From assembly GCA_027627705.1 (NCBI GenBank), contig CP091242.1, forward strand, positions 879,765-943,764: a stretch of 64,000 bases of DNA, read 5' to 3'. The notes below the pieces were generated by a model that was not told where the DNA came from, ran no database searches, and worked only from the letters and a program-made list of their open reading frames with translations. This DNA is from Hyphomonadaceae bacterium BL14 (GTDB lineage: Bacteria > Pseudomonadota > Alphaproteobacteria > Caulobacterales > Maricaulaceae). The position numbers and the translations under genes are program-made. Numbering within the stretch: the first letter of the stretch is position 1; every line of letters starts with the position of its first letter. Of this stretch, positions 35,470-44,519 are shown piece by piece.

Positions 35470-36600
35470 CTACCCCTTCCAGGAATTGACATAGTCGGGA
35501 TTTTCCACCCGTGCGGCATCGGCACCGACATTGAGCGGATCGCGGGTGTCGATCATCACGGCGTACTCGTTGGTCGCCGGTTTGGACTGGGTGAGCATGT
35601 TTTTCAATGCCTTGGGGTGCGGCCCATGGGTGAAGCCCGACGGGTGGAAGGTCATCATGCCGGCATCGATATTGTCGCGGCTGAAGAAATCGCCGGCATG
35701 GTAGAACAGCACTTCATCATAGTCGTCATTATTGTGAAAGAACGGGACCTTCAGCGCCCCCGGATCGGTCTCGAACGGGCGCGGCGCAAAGGTGCACACC
35801 ACAAACCGGTCGGAGAGGAAGGTCGTGTGGGCGCTGGGCGGCACATGATAGCGATGGCTCATCAGCGGGCGGATATGGCGCACATTGATGCGCACCGGAT
35901 GCAGCTCGCCATGCCAGCCCACCGCGTCCAGCGGATTGTAGGGATAGGTGATGACGCTCACCTGCCCGCGCTTCTTCACCTCTACACGCCATTCATGATC
36001 AGCGTCCGCCTGCTGGGCGCGGAAGGCCTCGTCCATCGCGGGCACATCGAACATCGCGGGATCAAAGATCGCGTGCGGCCCCACCAGGCCCTTGTCCGGC
36101 AAAGTGTAATGGCTATTGGTCGCCTCGATCATCAGCACCGCGACCGGCTCTGACGGTGCCAGCCGCCACATGGTGCCGCGTGGCAGGACGACATAGTCGC
36201 CCGCCTCGACGGTCAGATGACCAAAGTCACAGTACAGCGACCCGGTCCCGGTATGGATGAACAGGATCTGGTCCCCGTCGCCATTGCGGGCCAATGCCGG
36301 CATGGCCGCATCAAGTTTCCAGAACCGAATCTCGCATGACGCGTTGTGCAGCACCACCGGGGCCGCCCAGGGCGAGGCGTCGTGCACCTCCAGCCGCGTC
36401 AGATCGAAGGCGTAAGGTTTCAGCGGGCCTTCAAAATTGCTCCAGCCGGTGGGCGGGCGTTTGTGGTGCAGGAAGGCGGCGGGGCCGAAAAACCCCTCCT
36501 TGCTCATCTCGCGCTCATACGTGCCTCCGGGCAGATCGGCGTGGGCCTGACGAGAGGCCGTGCCCTCCGTGCGCGAGGCGTAAATCCATTTTCGAGCCAT
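35470..36600 (-). CDS. hmgA: Homogentisate 1,2-dioxygenase
   Basis: 376 residues, the shorter bacterial form. Cupin-like iron dioxygenase that opens the ring of homogentisate to maleylacetoacetate. Family stretches: GFFGPAAFLHHKRPPTGW, DYVVLPRGTMWRLAP, HPVRINVRHIRP and FHPSGFTHGPHPKAL with metal-binding histidines. The start at 36600 (MARKWIYA) is preceded by GGAGACCGCCC. A+T-rich inverted sequence lies 30-60 bases upstream, a likely operator. First gene of hmgA - carbonic anhydrase - fahA. Maleylacetoacetate isomerase and HPPD are not in the window. Confidence 0.92.
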   Translation of the reverse strand: MARKWIYASRTEGTASRQAHADLPGGTYEREMSKEGFFGPAAFLHHKRPPTGWSNFEGPLKPYAFDLTRLEVHDASPWAAPVVLHNASCEIRFWKLDAAMPALARNGDGDQILFIHTGTGSLYCDFGHLTVEAGDYVVLPRGTMWRLAPSEPVAVLMIEATNSHYTLPDKGLVGPHAIFDPAMFDVPAMDEAFRAQQADADHEWRVEVKKRGQVSVITYPYNPLDAVGWHGELHPVRINVRHIRPLMSHRYHVPPSAHTTFLSDRFVVCTFAPRPFETDPGALKVPFFHNNDDYDEVLFYHAGDFFSRDNIDAGMMTFHPSGFTHGPHPKALKNMLTQSKPATNEYAVMIDTRDPLNVGADAARVENPDYVNSWKG

Positions 36601-36631
36601 GGGCGGTCTCCGTTCAGTCAGCGCGTCAGAA

Positions 36632-36661
36632 CCAAATTTAGTTACAAATGAAACCAATTGG
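36632..36661. promoter_or_regulatory. A+T-rich imperfect inverted repeat between hmgA and pyrB
   Basis: TTTAGTTACAAATGAAACC contains a GTTAC-AAAT-GAAAC inverted repeat with one mismatch, followed by the palindrome CCAATTGG. It lies 30-60 bases before the hmgA start in otherwise high-GC DNA. It looks like an operator of a homogentisate-pathway regulator; which family cannot be said from sequence. Confidence 0.4.
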
Positions 36662-36731
36662 AAGCCGGGCGAACGCCTTGCCGCAGACCCTTCACACGCT
36701 TATACCGCGCCGACGCAATGCGCGAGGGCTC

Positions 36732-37721
36732 ATGAACCGGACCGGTTTCAGCTACGATTTTCCCCACGCGAGCCTCGTTTCCATCGGCGATCTCAATCCG
36801 CTCGATGTGCGGATGATCTTTGAGCGCAGCGCGGTGCATTTTGATCATAACCGCGCCGGGGTGCGGGCCGAGCGCACGCTCGACGGCGCGACGCTGATCA
36901 ATCTGTTTTTCGAAAACTCCACCCGCACGCTGGCAAGCTTCGAGATTGCGGCCAAGCGGCTGGGCGCGCATGTGGTCAATTTCTCGGCCGGCAGCGCCTC
37001 CATCTCCAAAGGCGAAAGCCTGGAAGACACCGCGCTGAACCTGGCTGCGATGCGGCCTGATATCCAGGTCGTGCGTCACAGCGCTGCGGGGGCCGCAGCA
37101 CATTTCGCGCGGGTCACCGGCGTGTCCACGGTCAATGCCGGGGATGGTGCCCATGAGCACCCCACCCAGGCGCTGCTGGACGCCTTTACCCTCTCGCAGC
37201 GCTGGGGTGAGGTGGGTGGGCGCCGCATCCTGATCGTCGGCGATATCCTGCACTCGCGCGTGGCGCGCTCCAATGTGGCGCTGCTGAACATGCTCAACGC
37301 GGACGTGAGGCTGTGCGGCCCGGCGACACTGTTGCCGGAGGATGCCGACCGCTGGGGTGTTCAGGTGTTTCACGATCTGGACACCGCGCTGGAGGGCTGT
37401 GACGCGGTGATGGCGCTGCGCGTACAGCGTGAACGCATGAGCGGCGGGCTGATCCCGTCAGACCGCGAGTACCGCACCCTGTACGGCCTCGATCATGGCC
37501 GGCTGGAGCACGCCAAGCCGGACTGCCTGGTCATGCATCCCGGTCCCATGAATCGCGGCGTCGAGATTGACGGTGCCCTGGCCGACGACGGCGAACGGGC
37601 GGTGATCCTGGAGCAGGTCGAGGCGGGTGTCGCAGTCCGTATGGCCGTGCTGGAACTGATCAGCGCCGCCTCCCCTAACCAGCGCTATCACGACCGCACG
37701 CGAAGCGAGGCGTACTCATGA
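36732..37721 (+). CDS. pyrB: Aspartate carbamoyltransferase catalytic subunit
   Basis: 329 residues. Second step of pyrimidine synthesis. Carbamoyl-phosphate motif FFENSTRTLASFE (ENSTRT at 61-66), DGAHEHPTQALLD and MHPGPMNRGVEI are all present. The start MNRTGFSYDFP at 36732 follows GAGGGCTC closely. The stop overlaps the pyrC-like start by ATGA, the usual pyrB-pyrC arrangement with the inactive dihydroorotase. Confidence 0.95.
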   Translation: MNRTGFSYDFPHASLVSIGDLNPLDVRMIFERSAVHFDHNRAGVRAERTLDGATLINLFFENSTRTLASFEIAAKRLGAHVVNFSAGSASISKGESLEDTALNLAAMRPDIQVVRHSAAGAAAHFARVTGVSTVNAGDGAHEHPTQALLDAFTLSQRWGEVGGRRILIVGDILHSRVARSNVALLNMLNADVRLCGPATLLPEDADRWGVQVFHDLDTALEGCDAVMALRVQRERMSGGLIPSDREYRTLYGLDHGRLEHAKPDCLVMHPGPMNRGVEIDGALADDGERAVILEQVEAGVAVRMAVLELISAASPNQRYHDRTRSEAYS

Positions 37722-38986
37722 GCGCGATCCTGTTTCGCAAGGCCCGGGTGATCGACCCGGCGGCGCGCCATGATGCGCCGGGCGATGTGCGCATTCGCGG
37801 CGGCGTGATTGCGGAGATCGCGCCGTGCCTCGATCCGCAGAGTGGCGAGCGGGTGATCGATCTCGACGGCGCGGTGCTGGCGCCGGCGCTGATCGACGCG
37901 CGCTGCTGGGTGAACCCCGCAAGCACCGGGCAGTCCGGGCTGGATGCAGCGGCGCGCGCGGCGGCGGCGGGCGGAATCGGCACGCTGATCCTGGCCCCTG
38001 ACAGCGGGACCGGGCTCAGCCGGCCCGAGCACTTCGCTGCCATCGAAGCGGCCAGCCTGACCAGCCCGGTGCGGCTGATGGCCTCCGGCCTCGCCATCGA
38101 TCACAGCGGCGAGATGGGAGAGATCGGCCTGATGCTGCGTGCGGGCGCGGCCTATGTGGGCGATGGCGGACGACCCGAAGCCGATACGCGTCTGGTACGC
38201 CGGGTGCTGTCCTATGCCGGCGGGTTCGACGCCTGGACGGCGCTGATCTGCGAGGATGCCGCCCTGTCGCGCGGGACCTGCGCCACGGAAAGCGACCTGT
38301 CCATGCGCATGGGCCTGCCGGCCCGGCCCGCAGCCGGTGAGCGGCTGGCGATCGAGCGCGCCGCCTTGCTGGCTGAACTGACCGGCGCGCGCATCCTGCT
38401 GGACCGGGTGACCACGGCGGGGGGGCTGAAAGCCCTTGAAGCCGCTTTGGCGCGCGAGCTGGACATCGCCGCCACGACACCGATTACCCATCTCATCTTC
38501 AACGAGATGGATGCGGGCGGGTTTGATGCGCGCTTCCGGCTGGAGCCACCCTTGCGCCGCGAGGAGGACCGGCTGGCGCTGATCGAGGCGCTGGCAGGCG
38601 GGACGATTGCCGCCCTGGTGTCAGACCACCGCACCTGTACAGGCGAATCCAAGGCCCACCCCTTCCCCGAAGCGGCACCGGGCTCGGCCAATCTCGAAGC
38701 GCTTCTGCCGGCGCTCTGCACGCTCGTGGCTGAAGGCCGCCTCAGCCTGCTGGACGCGCTCTGGCCCGTCACCGCCGGACCGGCGGATTTGTTCGGGCTG
38801 GACCAGGGCTGTCTCGCGCCCGGCTCGCCGGCGGATCTGGTGGTCTTCGATCCCGATGCACCGGTAGTCTATGGCCGCGGCGAGCGGGTCTGCATCGCGT
38901 CCAGCGCGTTCGAGAACCGCCGCATGGCGGGAAAGGTCTTGATCACGCTCGTGGAAGGCGCGATCATCTATCAACCTGAAGGATAG
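37718..38986 (+). CDS. Dihydroorotase-like protein, catalytically inactive (PyrC')
   Basis: 422 residues of dihydroorotase fold (VIDLDGAVLAPALIDARCW, HLIFNEMDAGGFDARFRLEPPLR, ALVSDHRTCTGESK). The zinc motif D-x-H-x-H is replaced by D60-A-R62-C-W64, so both metal histidines are lost. Such inactive PyrC' paralogues are coupled to PyrB and hold its dodecameric complex together. A working dihydroorotase must lie elsewhere. ATGA overlap with pyrB supports the structural role. Confidence 0.87.
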   Translation: MSAILFRKARVIDPAARHDAPGDVRIRGGVIAEIAPCLDPQSGERVIDLDGAVLAPALIDARCWVNPASTGQSGLDAAARAAAAGGIGTLILAPDSGTGLSRPEHFAAIEAASLTSPVRLMASGLAIDHSGEMGEIGLMLRAGAAYVGDGGRPEADTRLVRRVLSYAGGFDAWTALICEDAALSRGTCATESDLSMRMGLPARPAAGERLAIERAALLAELTGARILLDRVTTAGGLKALEAALARELDIAATTPITHLIFNEMDAGGFDARFRLEPPLRREEDRLALIEALAGGTIAALVSDHRTCTGESKAHPFPEAAPGSANLEALLPALCTLVAEGRLSLLDALWPVTAGPADLFGLDQGCLAPGSPADLVVFDPDAPVVYGRGERVCIASSAFENRRMAGKVLITLVEGAIIYQPEG

Positions 38987-38989
38987 ACT

Positions 38990-39589
38990 ATGCCGTTTGA
39001 TCCGGTTCTGATCCTCGCTCTGACGGGCGGATACCTGTTCGGCTCCATTCCGTTCGGCCTGGTGCTGACACGGATGGCGGGGCTGGGCGATATCCGCACT
39101 ATCGGGTCAGGTAATATCGGCGCGACCAACGTGCTGCGAACCGGCCGCAAGGATCTGGCGGCGGCCACGCTGGTGCTCGACAGCGCCAAGGCGGGCATTG
39201 CGTGCCTCCTCTTTACATTTCTGGTCTCCACACCGGCCGGCCTGATCGCAGGCGGCGCGGCCTTTTTTGGCCATTGCTTCCCGGTCTGGCTGAAGTTCAA
39301 GGGCGGCAAAGGCGTGGCGACGTTTCTGGGCGTACTGCTGGCTGCGGCCTGGCCCGTGGGCGTACTGACCTGCCTGACATGGCTTGGCATGGCCTTGCTG
39401 ATGCGCATTTCCAGCCTGTCGGCGCTGGTCGCCGCGGCGGCTGCGCCGGCGCTGGCGCTGGCTTTTGACCGGCCCGACGTGGCTCTGCTCACGCTGGTGC
39501 TGGCCCTGCCACTGTACCTGCGCCACAAGGACAATATCGTGCGCCTCCTCGATGGCAGCGAGCCGCGCATAGGAGCGGCCAAGACGTGA
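38990..39589 (+). CDS. plsY: Glycerol-3-phosphate acyltransferase PlsY
   Basis: 199 residues, integral inner-membrane acyltransferase that uses acyl-phosphate in the first step of phospholipid synthesis. Motifs: GYLFGSIPFGLVLTR, IGSGNIGATNVLRTG and KFKGGKGVATFLG. About five membrane segments. It starts 3 bases after pyrC' and overlaps the dprA GTG start by four bases (GTGA). Confidence 0.95.
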   Translation: MPFDPVLILALTGGYLFGSIPFGLVLTRMAGLGDIRTIGSGNIGATNVLRTGRKDLAAATLVLDSAKAGIACLLFTFLVSTPAGLIAGGAAFFGHCFPVWLKFKGGKGVATFLGVLLAAAWPVGVLTCLTWLGMALLMRISSLSALVAAAAAPALALAFDRPDVALLTLVLALPLYLRHKDNIVRLLDGSEPRIGAAKT

Positions 39590-40716
39590 CGCCGGCGCGC
39601 CTGTCCGACGCCGGCCGGCTCGACTGGCTCAGGCTCGCGCGCACCTCCGGGGTCGGACCGGTCACGTTTCACCAGCTCCTCACCCGCTTCGGTACGGCCG
39701 ACACCGCCATCGCCGAGCTGCCAAGGCTCGCCAGGCGCGGCGGCAGGGCGGGCCGTCTGCAGATTGTAACAAGTGATCAGGCGCGCGCCGAGCTGGACCG
39801 GCTCGACGCGCTGGGTGCCCGCCTGATCTGCGCCTGCGAGCCGGACTTCCCCAAACTGCTGGCCGCCCTCGACCCGCCCCCGCCCGTCCTCTCGGTCATC
39901 GGCCCGCTGGATCCGGACGCCCGCCCGTCCTGCGCCATTGTCGGCGCACGCAACGCCTCGGCGGTGGGCCTGCGTTTCGCGGGCGACCTCGCGCGCGAAC
40001 TGGGCCGGCGTGGGGTCACCGTTGTTTCAGGCCTCGCACGCGGCATTGACGGTGCGGCCCACGCCGCCTCGCTGGAGACCGGGACCATCGCAGTCATTGG
40101 CGGCGGTCTGGCGCGGATTTATCCGCCCGAACATGCTGATCTGCACCACGCCATAGCCCGCGAGGGGCTGATTGTCAGCGAATCACCGCCCGATTACACC
40201 GCGCAGGCACGCGATTTTCCGCGCCGCAACCGGCTGATCGCGGGCCTGTCGCTGGGCGTGTTGGTAGTGGAGGCGGCGGAACGCTCCGGCTCCCTGATCA
40301 CCGCCCGGCTGGCGGGCGAGCAGGGGCGCGAAGTGATGGCCGTCCCGGGCTCGCCGCTGGACCCGCGCGCCCGGGGCACGAACCGCTTGCTGCGCGACGG
40401 TGCGGCCCTGATCGAAAGCGCCGATGATGTGCTGGCCATCCTCCAGAATATCCGCCCGCCGCTGATGAAGGAGCCCGGCGGATACGACTATGAGAACGAG
40501 CCGGACGATGCGGCGTCAGCCGAGGCCGCAGCAGACACGGTGCGTGAGCGGATCGCAGAGCTGCTCTCTCCTGCCCCGGTGTCCAAGGACGAACTCGCCC
40601 GGCTGACCGGCGCGCCGGTCGGCGCGGTGCTGGCGGCTCTCGTGGAGCTGGAACTGGCCGGGCGTTGCGAAATCCAGCCTGGCGGCATGGTGCGCACGGC
40701 CTACCCTGAACCTTAA
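39586..40716 (+). CDS. dprA: DNA-processing protein DprA
   Basis: 376 residues. Loads RecA onto incoming single-stranded DNA during transformation. N-terminal SAM-like part, Rossmann fold (AIVGARNASAVGLRFAGDLA, SGLARGIDGAAHAASLE, GGGLARIYPPEH) and C-terminal DprA winged helix (SKDELARLTGAPVGAVLAAL). GTG start overlapping the plsY stop. The plsY-dprA pair is a conserved neighbourhood; topA, often next, is not here. Confidence 0.95.
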   Translation: MTPARLSDAGRLDWLRLARTSGVGPVTFHQLLTRFGTADTAIAELPRLARRGGRAGRLQIVTSDQARAELDRLDALGARLICACEPDFPKLLAALDPPPPVLSVIGPLDPDARPSCAIVGARNASAVGLRFAGDLARELGRRGVTVVSGLARGIDGAAHAASLETGTIAVIGGGLARIYPPEHADLHHAIAREGLIVSESPPDYTAQARDFPRRNRLIAGLSLGVLVVEAAERSGSLITARLAGEQGREVMAVPGSPLDPRARGTNRLLRDGAALIESADDVLAILQNIRPPLMKEPGGYDYENEPDDAASAEAAADTVRERIAELLSPAPVSKDELARLTGAPVGAVLAALVELELAGRCEIQPGGMVRTAYPEP

Positions 40717-40788
40717 CCGAGCCTTCACCGTGCCGCTTAACCTGGATTTGAGGCCGAACCTTCATGATTGGCAGCGAAGGAGCACGTC

Positions 40789-41337
40789 ATGGCCAAAGCT
40801 GTCTTTCACAAGCACCAGCGGGTCTTCGTTCGCCCCGTCGGGACCTGGGCGCTGATCGAGCGGGTCAAGCCGCAATGGGTTAAGGATGTCGAGGAGCCGG
40901 TGCGCATCTATTATGATTGCGGGTTGGGGCGCGATTTCACCACAGACGAATTGTCCGCCGAAGCCATTGATCAAAGCGATCCGGGCCAGTGGCGCCTGAT
41001 GCGCGCCCACAACAAATGGCAAACGGCTGAGGAGTGCGCCCACCACCCGCAACCGGGCACCTATCCGGTGGTGGTGACCGACGCCCAGAACTGGGGCGGC
41101 TGGCGGGTGCCGGGCGCCGAATATGACCGCGACCCGAACCGCATCGAGCAGCAGGCGCGCCTGATTGCACAAAGCCCGCGCCTTCTGGCCCTGGCCGAAG
41201 CGATCGCCCGTCTTGCCGCCGAGGACCCTGATGCCAGCCCGGACTGGGTCGCGCTCGCACGTCGTGCCAAGGATATGGTGCGGGCGGTGAAAGCCCGGCC
41301 TGACGCAGCCGCCCAGATTGCGGCTGCAGCCGAATAA
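40789..41337 (+). CDS. Conserved hypothetical protein, 182 aa
   Basis: Soluble. N-terminal beta-rich part (FHKHQRVFVRPVGTWALIER, QWVKDVEEPVRIYYDCGLGR) that looks like an SH3-like barrel, and an alanine-rich helical C-terminus (about 120-182). No named family recognised. AAGGAG lies 6 bases before the chosen ATG at 40789. Two CTTAACC direct repeats (40712-40718, 40736-40742) lie upstream, 24 bases apart. Confidence 0.7.
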   Translation: MAKAVFHKHQRVFVRPVGTWALIERVKPQWVKDVEEPVRIYYDCGLGRDFTTDELSAEAIDQSDPGQWRLMRAHNKWQTAEECAHHPQPGTYPVVVTDAQNWGGWRVPGAEYDRDPNRIEQQARLIAQSPRLLALAEAIARLAAEDPDASPDWVALARRAKDMVRAVKARPDAAAQIAAAAE

Positions 41338-41374
41338 TCTATAACGATCATTAGGCGTCTCACTGCTTAAGGCA

Positions 41375-41396
41375 TACACTTTAAGCGGGCGTAGCG
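41375..41396. promoter_or_regulatory. Inverted repeat before the CheY-like gene
   Basis: GCTTAA and TTAAGC flank 10 bases (GGCATACACT), forming a symmetrical site 19 bases before the GTG start of the response-regulator gene. TTAA half-sites recall CtrA boxes, but the spacing (10, not 7) does not fit the CtrA consensus. Confidence 0.4.
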
Positions 41397-41415
41397 TCCG
41401 GGAGAAGGCCGCCCT

Positions 41416-41916
41416 GTGATAACTGGTATCAATCGCCTGTCTGCACTGATCATTGATGACAATGCGCACATGATTTCCATTGTCCGCTGCATGCTTCTGG
41501 GCTTTGGAATCAACAAGACATGGGAATCGCGCGACGCCGCCGAAGCGCTCGAGATTGTCCGCCACGAGGCGGTGGACATCGTCATCACCGACCTGCAGAT
41601 GCCCATGCTGGACGGGCTGGAGTTCACCCGCCTGGTGCGCACGAGCGATGATGTGCGCAACCCCTTCATCCCGATCATTATGCTGACAGCGCACTCCGAG
41701 CGCTCGCGCATCGTGGCTGCGCGCGATGCTGGCGTCACGGAGATTTGCGCCAAGCCGATCAATGCCCGCGAGCTTTGGTCCAAGATTGCAGCGGTAGTGA
41801 ACCAACCCAGACCGTTTGTGCGCACGCGCAGCTATGCCGGGCCTGACCGGCGCCGGCGCAATGCTCCATACGAGGGCAAGGAACGGCGCAAGACTCAGCC
41901 GAGCGCCCAGGTGTGA
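41416..41916 (+). CDS. Single-domain response regulator (CheY-like) with basic tail
   Basis: 166 residues. Receiver with all phosphorylation residues: D14/D15, D59 (VITDLQMP), T91, K113. After the receiver comes FVRTRSYAGPDRRRR (134-148) and a basic tail (KERRK). The same F-(I/V)-x-T-x-x-Y-x-G-P-D-R-R-R block follows the degenerate receiver of the 52037-53041 gene. GTG start, GGAGAAGG 7 bases upstream. It lies 89 bases before the kinase gene and probably takes part in the same phosphorelay. Confidence 0.85.
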   Translation: MITGINRLSALIIDDNAHMISIVRCMLLGFGINKTWESRDAAEALEIVRHEAVDIVITDLQMPMLDGLEFTRLVRTSDDVRNPFIPIIMLTAHSERSRIVAARDAGVTEICAKPINARELWSKIAAVVNQPRPFVRTRSYAGPDRRRRNAPYEGKERRKTQPSAQV

Positions 41917-42005
41917 GCCCGCAGGGCGACACCGCGCGCTCATTGAGCCGCAACCCGCTTACCAACGCTGGACGCGGATAGCAGCGGCGCTTTAGCTTCA
42001 AACTC

Positions 42006-44519
42006 ATGATTCGCAAGCGCGACGCCCGACGCAAACGGACCGGCTCGGCTCAGGCAGGCCAGACCCTGCGCCGCGGTGCCTCGGCGCGCCTCGCGTTTGC
42101 CCTGGTTCTGGGCTTTGTGATCGCGTTCGGCGGAGTCATCGCCATCAAGCTCTGGCAGGACTGGCGCTCGGCGGAAGCCGAAGTGACCAGCACACAGGCC
42201 CGGTCTGCCGCCTTTCTGGCCGAACGCGTCGCCGGACGCCTGGCGGAGGTGCGCAGCGCGCTCTCCATGGCCGCCGTCCAGCTTGAGGCCATCGCACCCG
42301 AGCACGCTGCCCGGCCTGCACTGGAGACGCTGACACGCTCGCCCTGGGTGGAGAGCGCCGCTTTGCTCCTCCCCGATGGACGGGTGATCGCCACGCAGGA
42401 CGCGTCCGCAGAGTCGTTGCGCGCCGCGGCTGACGCCGCGCTGGCGTCCAGCGCCGGCATGCATGTTCAGGCTGGCACCGCCAACCCCGTGGCCATCGCC
42501 TACCCGGCACGGCTTGCCGATGGCGCGGTGGGCGCGCTTCTGGCCCTGGTCGATCCGTCTGCACTGCTGCCGCGCCGGACCGAAGGCGAAATCGCACTGA
42601 TCACCGACGCCTCCGGGCGGCTGATCGCGGTGCAACCGGCAGCACCGTTCGAGGGCGCGCCGCTGGCGGCGGAGCGGTTCGGGCTTGATCCGGCGGCAGT
42701 GGCACGCATGGCCGAGCGCGGCGGCGCGCTGCGCGGCGCCAGACTGGGGGGCGCAGACAGCGTTCTGGGTGCCGCCGCCATCGCCGGTTCACCACTCCAT
42801 GCCCTGACACTCGGGCCGGGCGCGGTTGACAGTGCCGCCTGGCACCAGACCCTTCTTTTCAACCTGCTGCTGTTTGCCGCCACCCTGGGCGCGTCTGTCG
42901 CGCTGTTTCTGGTCCTGCACCGGCGCATGGGTGAGCTGGGCGTGGCTGAAGGCCGGCTGCTCGAATCCCAGAACCGCCTGCATCTGGCGATGGAAGGGGC
43001 CCGGGTGGGCGTTTGGGACTGGGACATCGATACCGACACTGTGCTCTTGACTGACTGGTTTGCACAGATTCTCGGGCGCACCCAGGCCGAGGAAATGTCC
43101 GGGCCGGAGTTTCTGTTGCTGCTCAGCGAGGAGGACCGCAACCGCGTGCGGGCCGCCCTGCGCAGTGCGGCGCAGTCTCATGATGTGGATGTGGAAGTGC
43201 GCGCAGCCCAGCTGCCGGTCTGGCTGCAGATGCGCGGACGGGTGATGGCAGGATCGCGCCGCCTGGTGGGCGTGGCCATCGATATCACCGAACGCAAGGG
43301 TGCCCAGGCACGGGTGCAAGCGGCCGAGACCCGCCTGCGCGCGGCGCTGGAATCCATGACCGAGAGCTTCGTTCTGTGGGATTCCCGGCGCCGTCTGGTG
43401 CTGTGGAACCGCAAGTTCCGCGACTTTTTCGGCCTCGCCGACACCGCCCTCAAACCGGGCATGCGCTATGGCGATGTGGAGGCGCTGGCAGCAAGCTCAA
43501 TCCGGCATGTCCATGGCGCGGCCAGCGCCGAGTCCTATGACCTGGAACTCGCCGACGGGCGCTGGCTGCACTATTCCGAGCGTCAGACTGCTGATGGCGG
43601 TTTGGTCAGCGTGGGCGCGGACATCACCGCCCTGAAAACCCAGGAAGCGGCACTGCGCGACAATGAACGCGCCCTGCGTGGCACGGTGGAGAATCTCAAG
43701 CGCAGCCAGGCGCGCGTCGAAGAGCTGGCCAGCGCGCACCAGCAAGAGCGCCTGCGCGCCGAGGAAGCCAATCGCTCCAAGTCGGAGTTCCTGGCCAACA
43801 TGTCCCATGAGCTGCGCACGCCACTCAACGCAATCAACGGCTTCTCCGAAATCATGACCGGCGAAATGTTCGGCCCGCTCGGCGATGAACGCTATAAGGG
43901 TTATGTCACAGACATCCTCAGCTCGGGCCAGCACCTCCTTCTGCTGATCAACGACATTCTCGACATGTCCAAGATCGAGGCCGGCAAAATGCAGCTTCAG
44001 CCCGAAGTGGTCCGTCCGGACGAGCTGATCGAGCAGTGCGTGCGGATCATGCGGGCGCGCGCCGAAGAGAAGTCCATCGCCCTGATCGTGGAGGCTGGCG
44101 CCCTCCCCGAGATCGAGGCGGATCCGCGCGCGCTCAAGCAGATCATGCTGAATCTGATGGCCAATGCGGTGAAATTCACGCCGGACGGAGGTCAGGTCAG
44201 GGTGCGCGGCTTCGATGCCGCCGACGGCGTGGTTCTGCAGGTGGCCGACACAGGCATCGGCATTCCCGCCGAACAGCTGCCAAGGCTCGGGCGCCCGTTT
44301 GAACAGATCGAGAGCCAGATCGCCAAGAGCCATCAGGGATCAGGCCTCGGTCTCGCCCTGTCCAAGTCGTTGATCGAGCTGCATGGCGGCACGCTGCGCA
44401 TCGATTCGGTGCTGGGCAAGGGCACGACCGTGTCCTTCACCCTGCCTTCCCGCGTACGCTCCGCCGCTTCCGGTGAACGACCCGCCCTTGCGAACGTTCA
44501 GGCCGCCGGCTCGGCCTAA
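42006..44519 (+). CDS. Membrane-bound hybrid-type sensor histidine kinase, PleC/DivJ-like
   Basis: 837 residues. Membrane segments at about 26-48 and 281-303 bracket a periplasmic sensor part. Two PAS domains (about 318-425; 440-555). HisKA with H601 (FLANMSHELRTPLNAINGFS), followed by GEMFGPLGDERYKGYVTDIL and LINDILDMSKIEAGKM, the PleC/DivJ type of dimerisation helix. HATPase with N-box NLMANAVKFTP (about 715), DTGIGIP (748-754) and GSGLGLAL (from 778). No receiver domain. Length and layout match Caulobacter PleC; whether it acts as kinase or phosphatase cannot be told. The last base of its stop overlaps the convergent hspQ gene. Confidence 0.85.
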   Translation: MIRKRDARRKRTGSAQAGQTLRRGASARLAFALVLGFVIAFGGVIAIKLWQDWRSAEAEVTSTQARSAAFLAERVAGRLAEVRSALSMAAVQLEAIAPEHAARPALETLTRSPWVESAALLLPDGRVIATQDASAESLRAAADAALASSAGMHVQAGTANPVAIAYPARLADGAVGALLALVDPSALLPRRTEGEIALITDASGRLIAVQPAAPFEGAPLAAERFGLDPAAVARMAERGGALRGARLGGADSVLGAAAIAGSPLHALTLGPGAVDSAAWHQTLLFNLLLFAATLGASVALFLVLHRRMGELGVAEGRLLESQNRLHLAMEGARVGVWDWDIDTDTVLLTDWFAQILGRTQAEEMSGPEFLLLLSEEDRNRVRAALRSAAQSHDVDVEVRAAQLPVWLQMRGRVMAGSRRLVGVAIDITERKGAQARVQAAETRLRAALESMTESFVLWDSRRRLVLWNRKFRDFFGLADTALKPGMRYGDVEALAASSIRHVHGAASAESYDLELADGRWLHYSERQTADGGLVSVGADITALKTQEAALRDNERALRGTVENLKRSQARVEELASAHQQERLRAEEANRSKSEFLANMSHELRTPLNAINGFSEIMTGEMFGPLGDERYKGYVTDILSSGQHLLLLINDILDMSKIEAGKMQLQPEVVRPDELIEQCVRIMRARAEEKSIALIVEAGALPEIEADPRALKQIMLNLMANAVKFTPDGGQVRVRGFDAADGVVLQVADTGIGIPAEQLPRLGRPFEQIESQIAKSHQGSGLGLALSKSLIELHGGTLRIDSVLGKGTTVSFTLPSRVRSAASGERPALANVQAAGSA

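Noticed and set aside
40712..40742. Two CTTAACC direct repeats as a CtrA site
   Set aside because: Half-sites are 24 bases apart start to start, not TTAA-N7-TTAA; one lies at the end of dprA. Left as weak.
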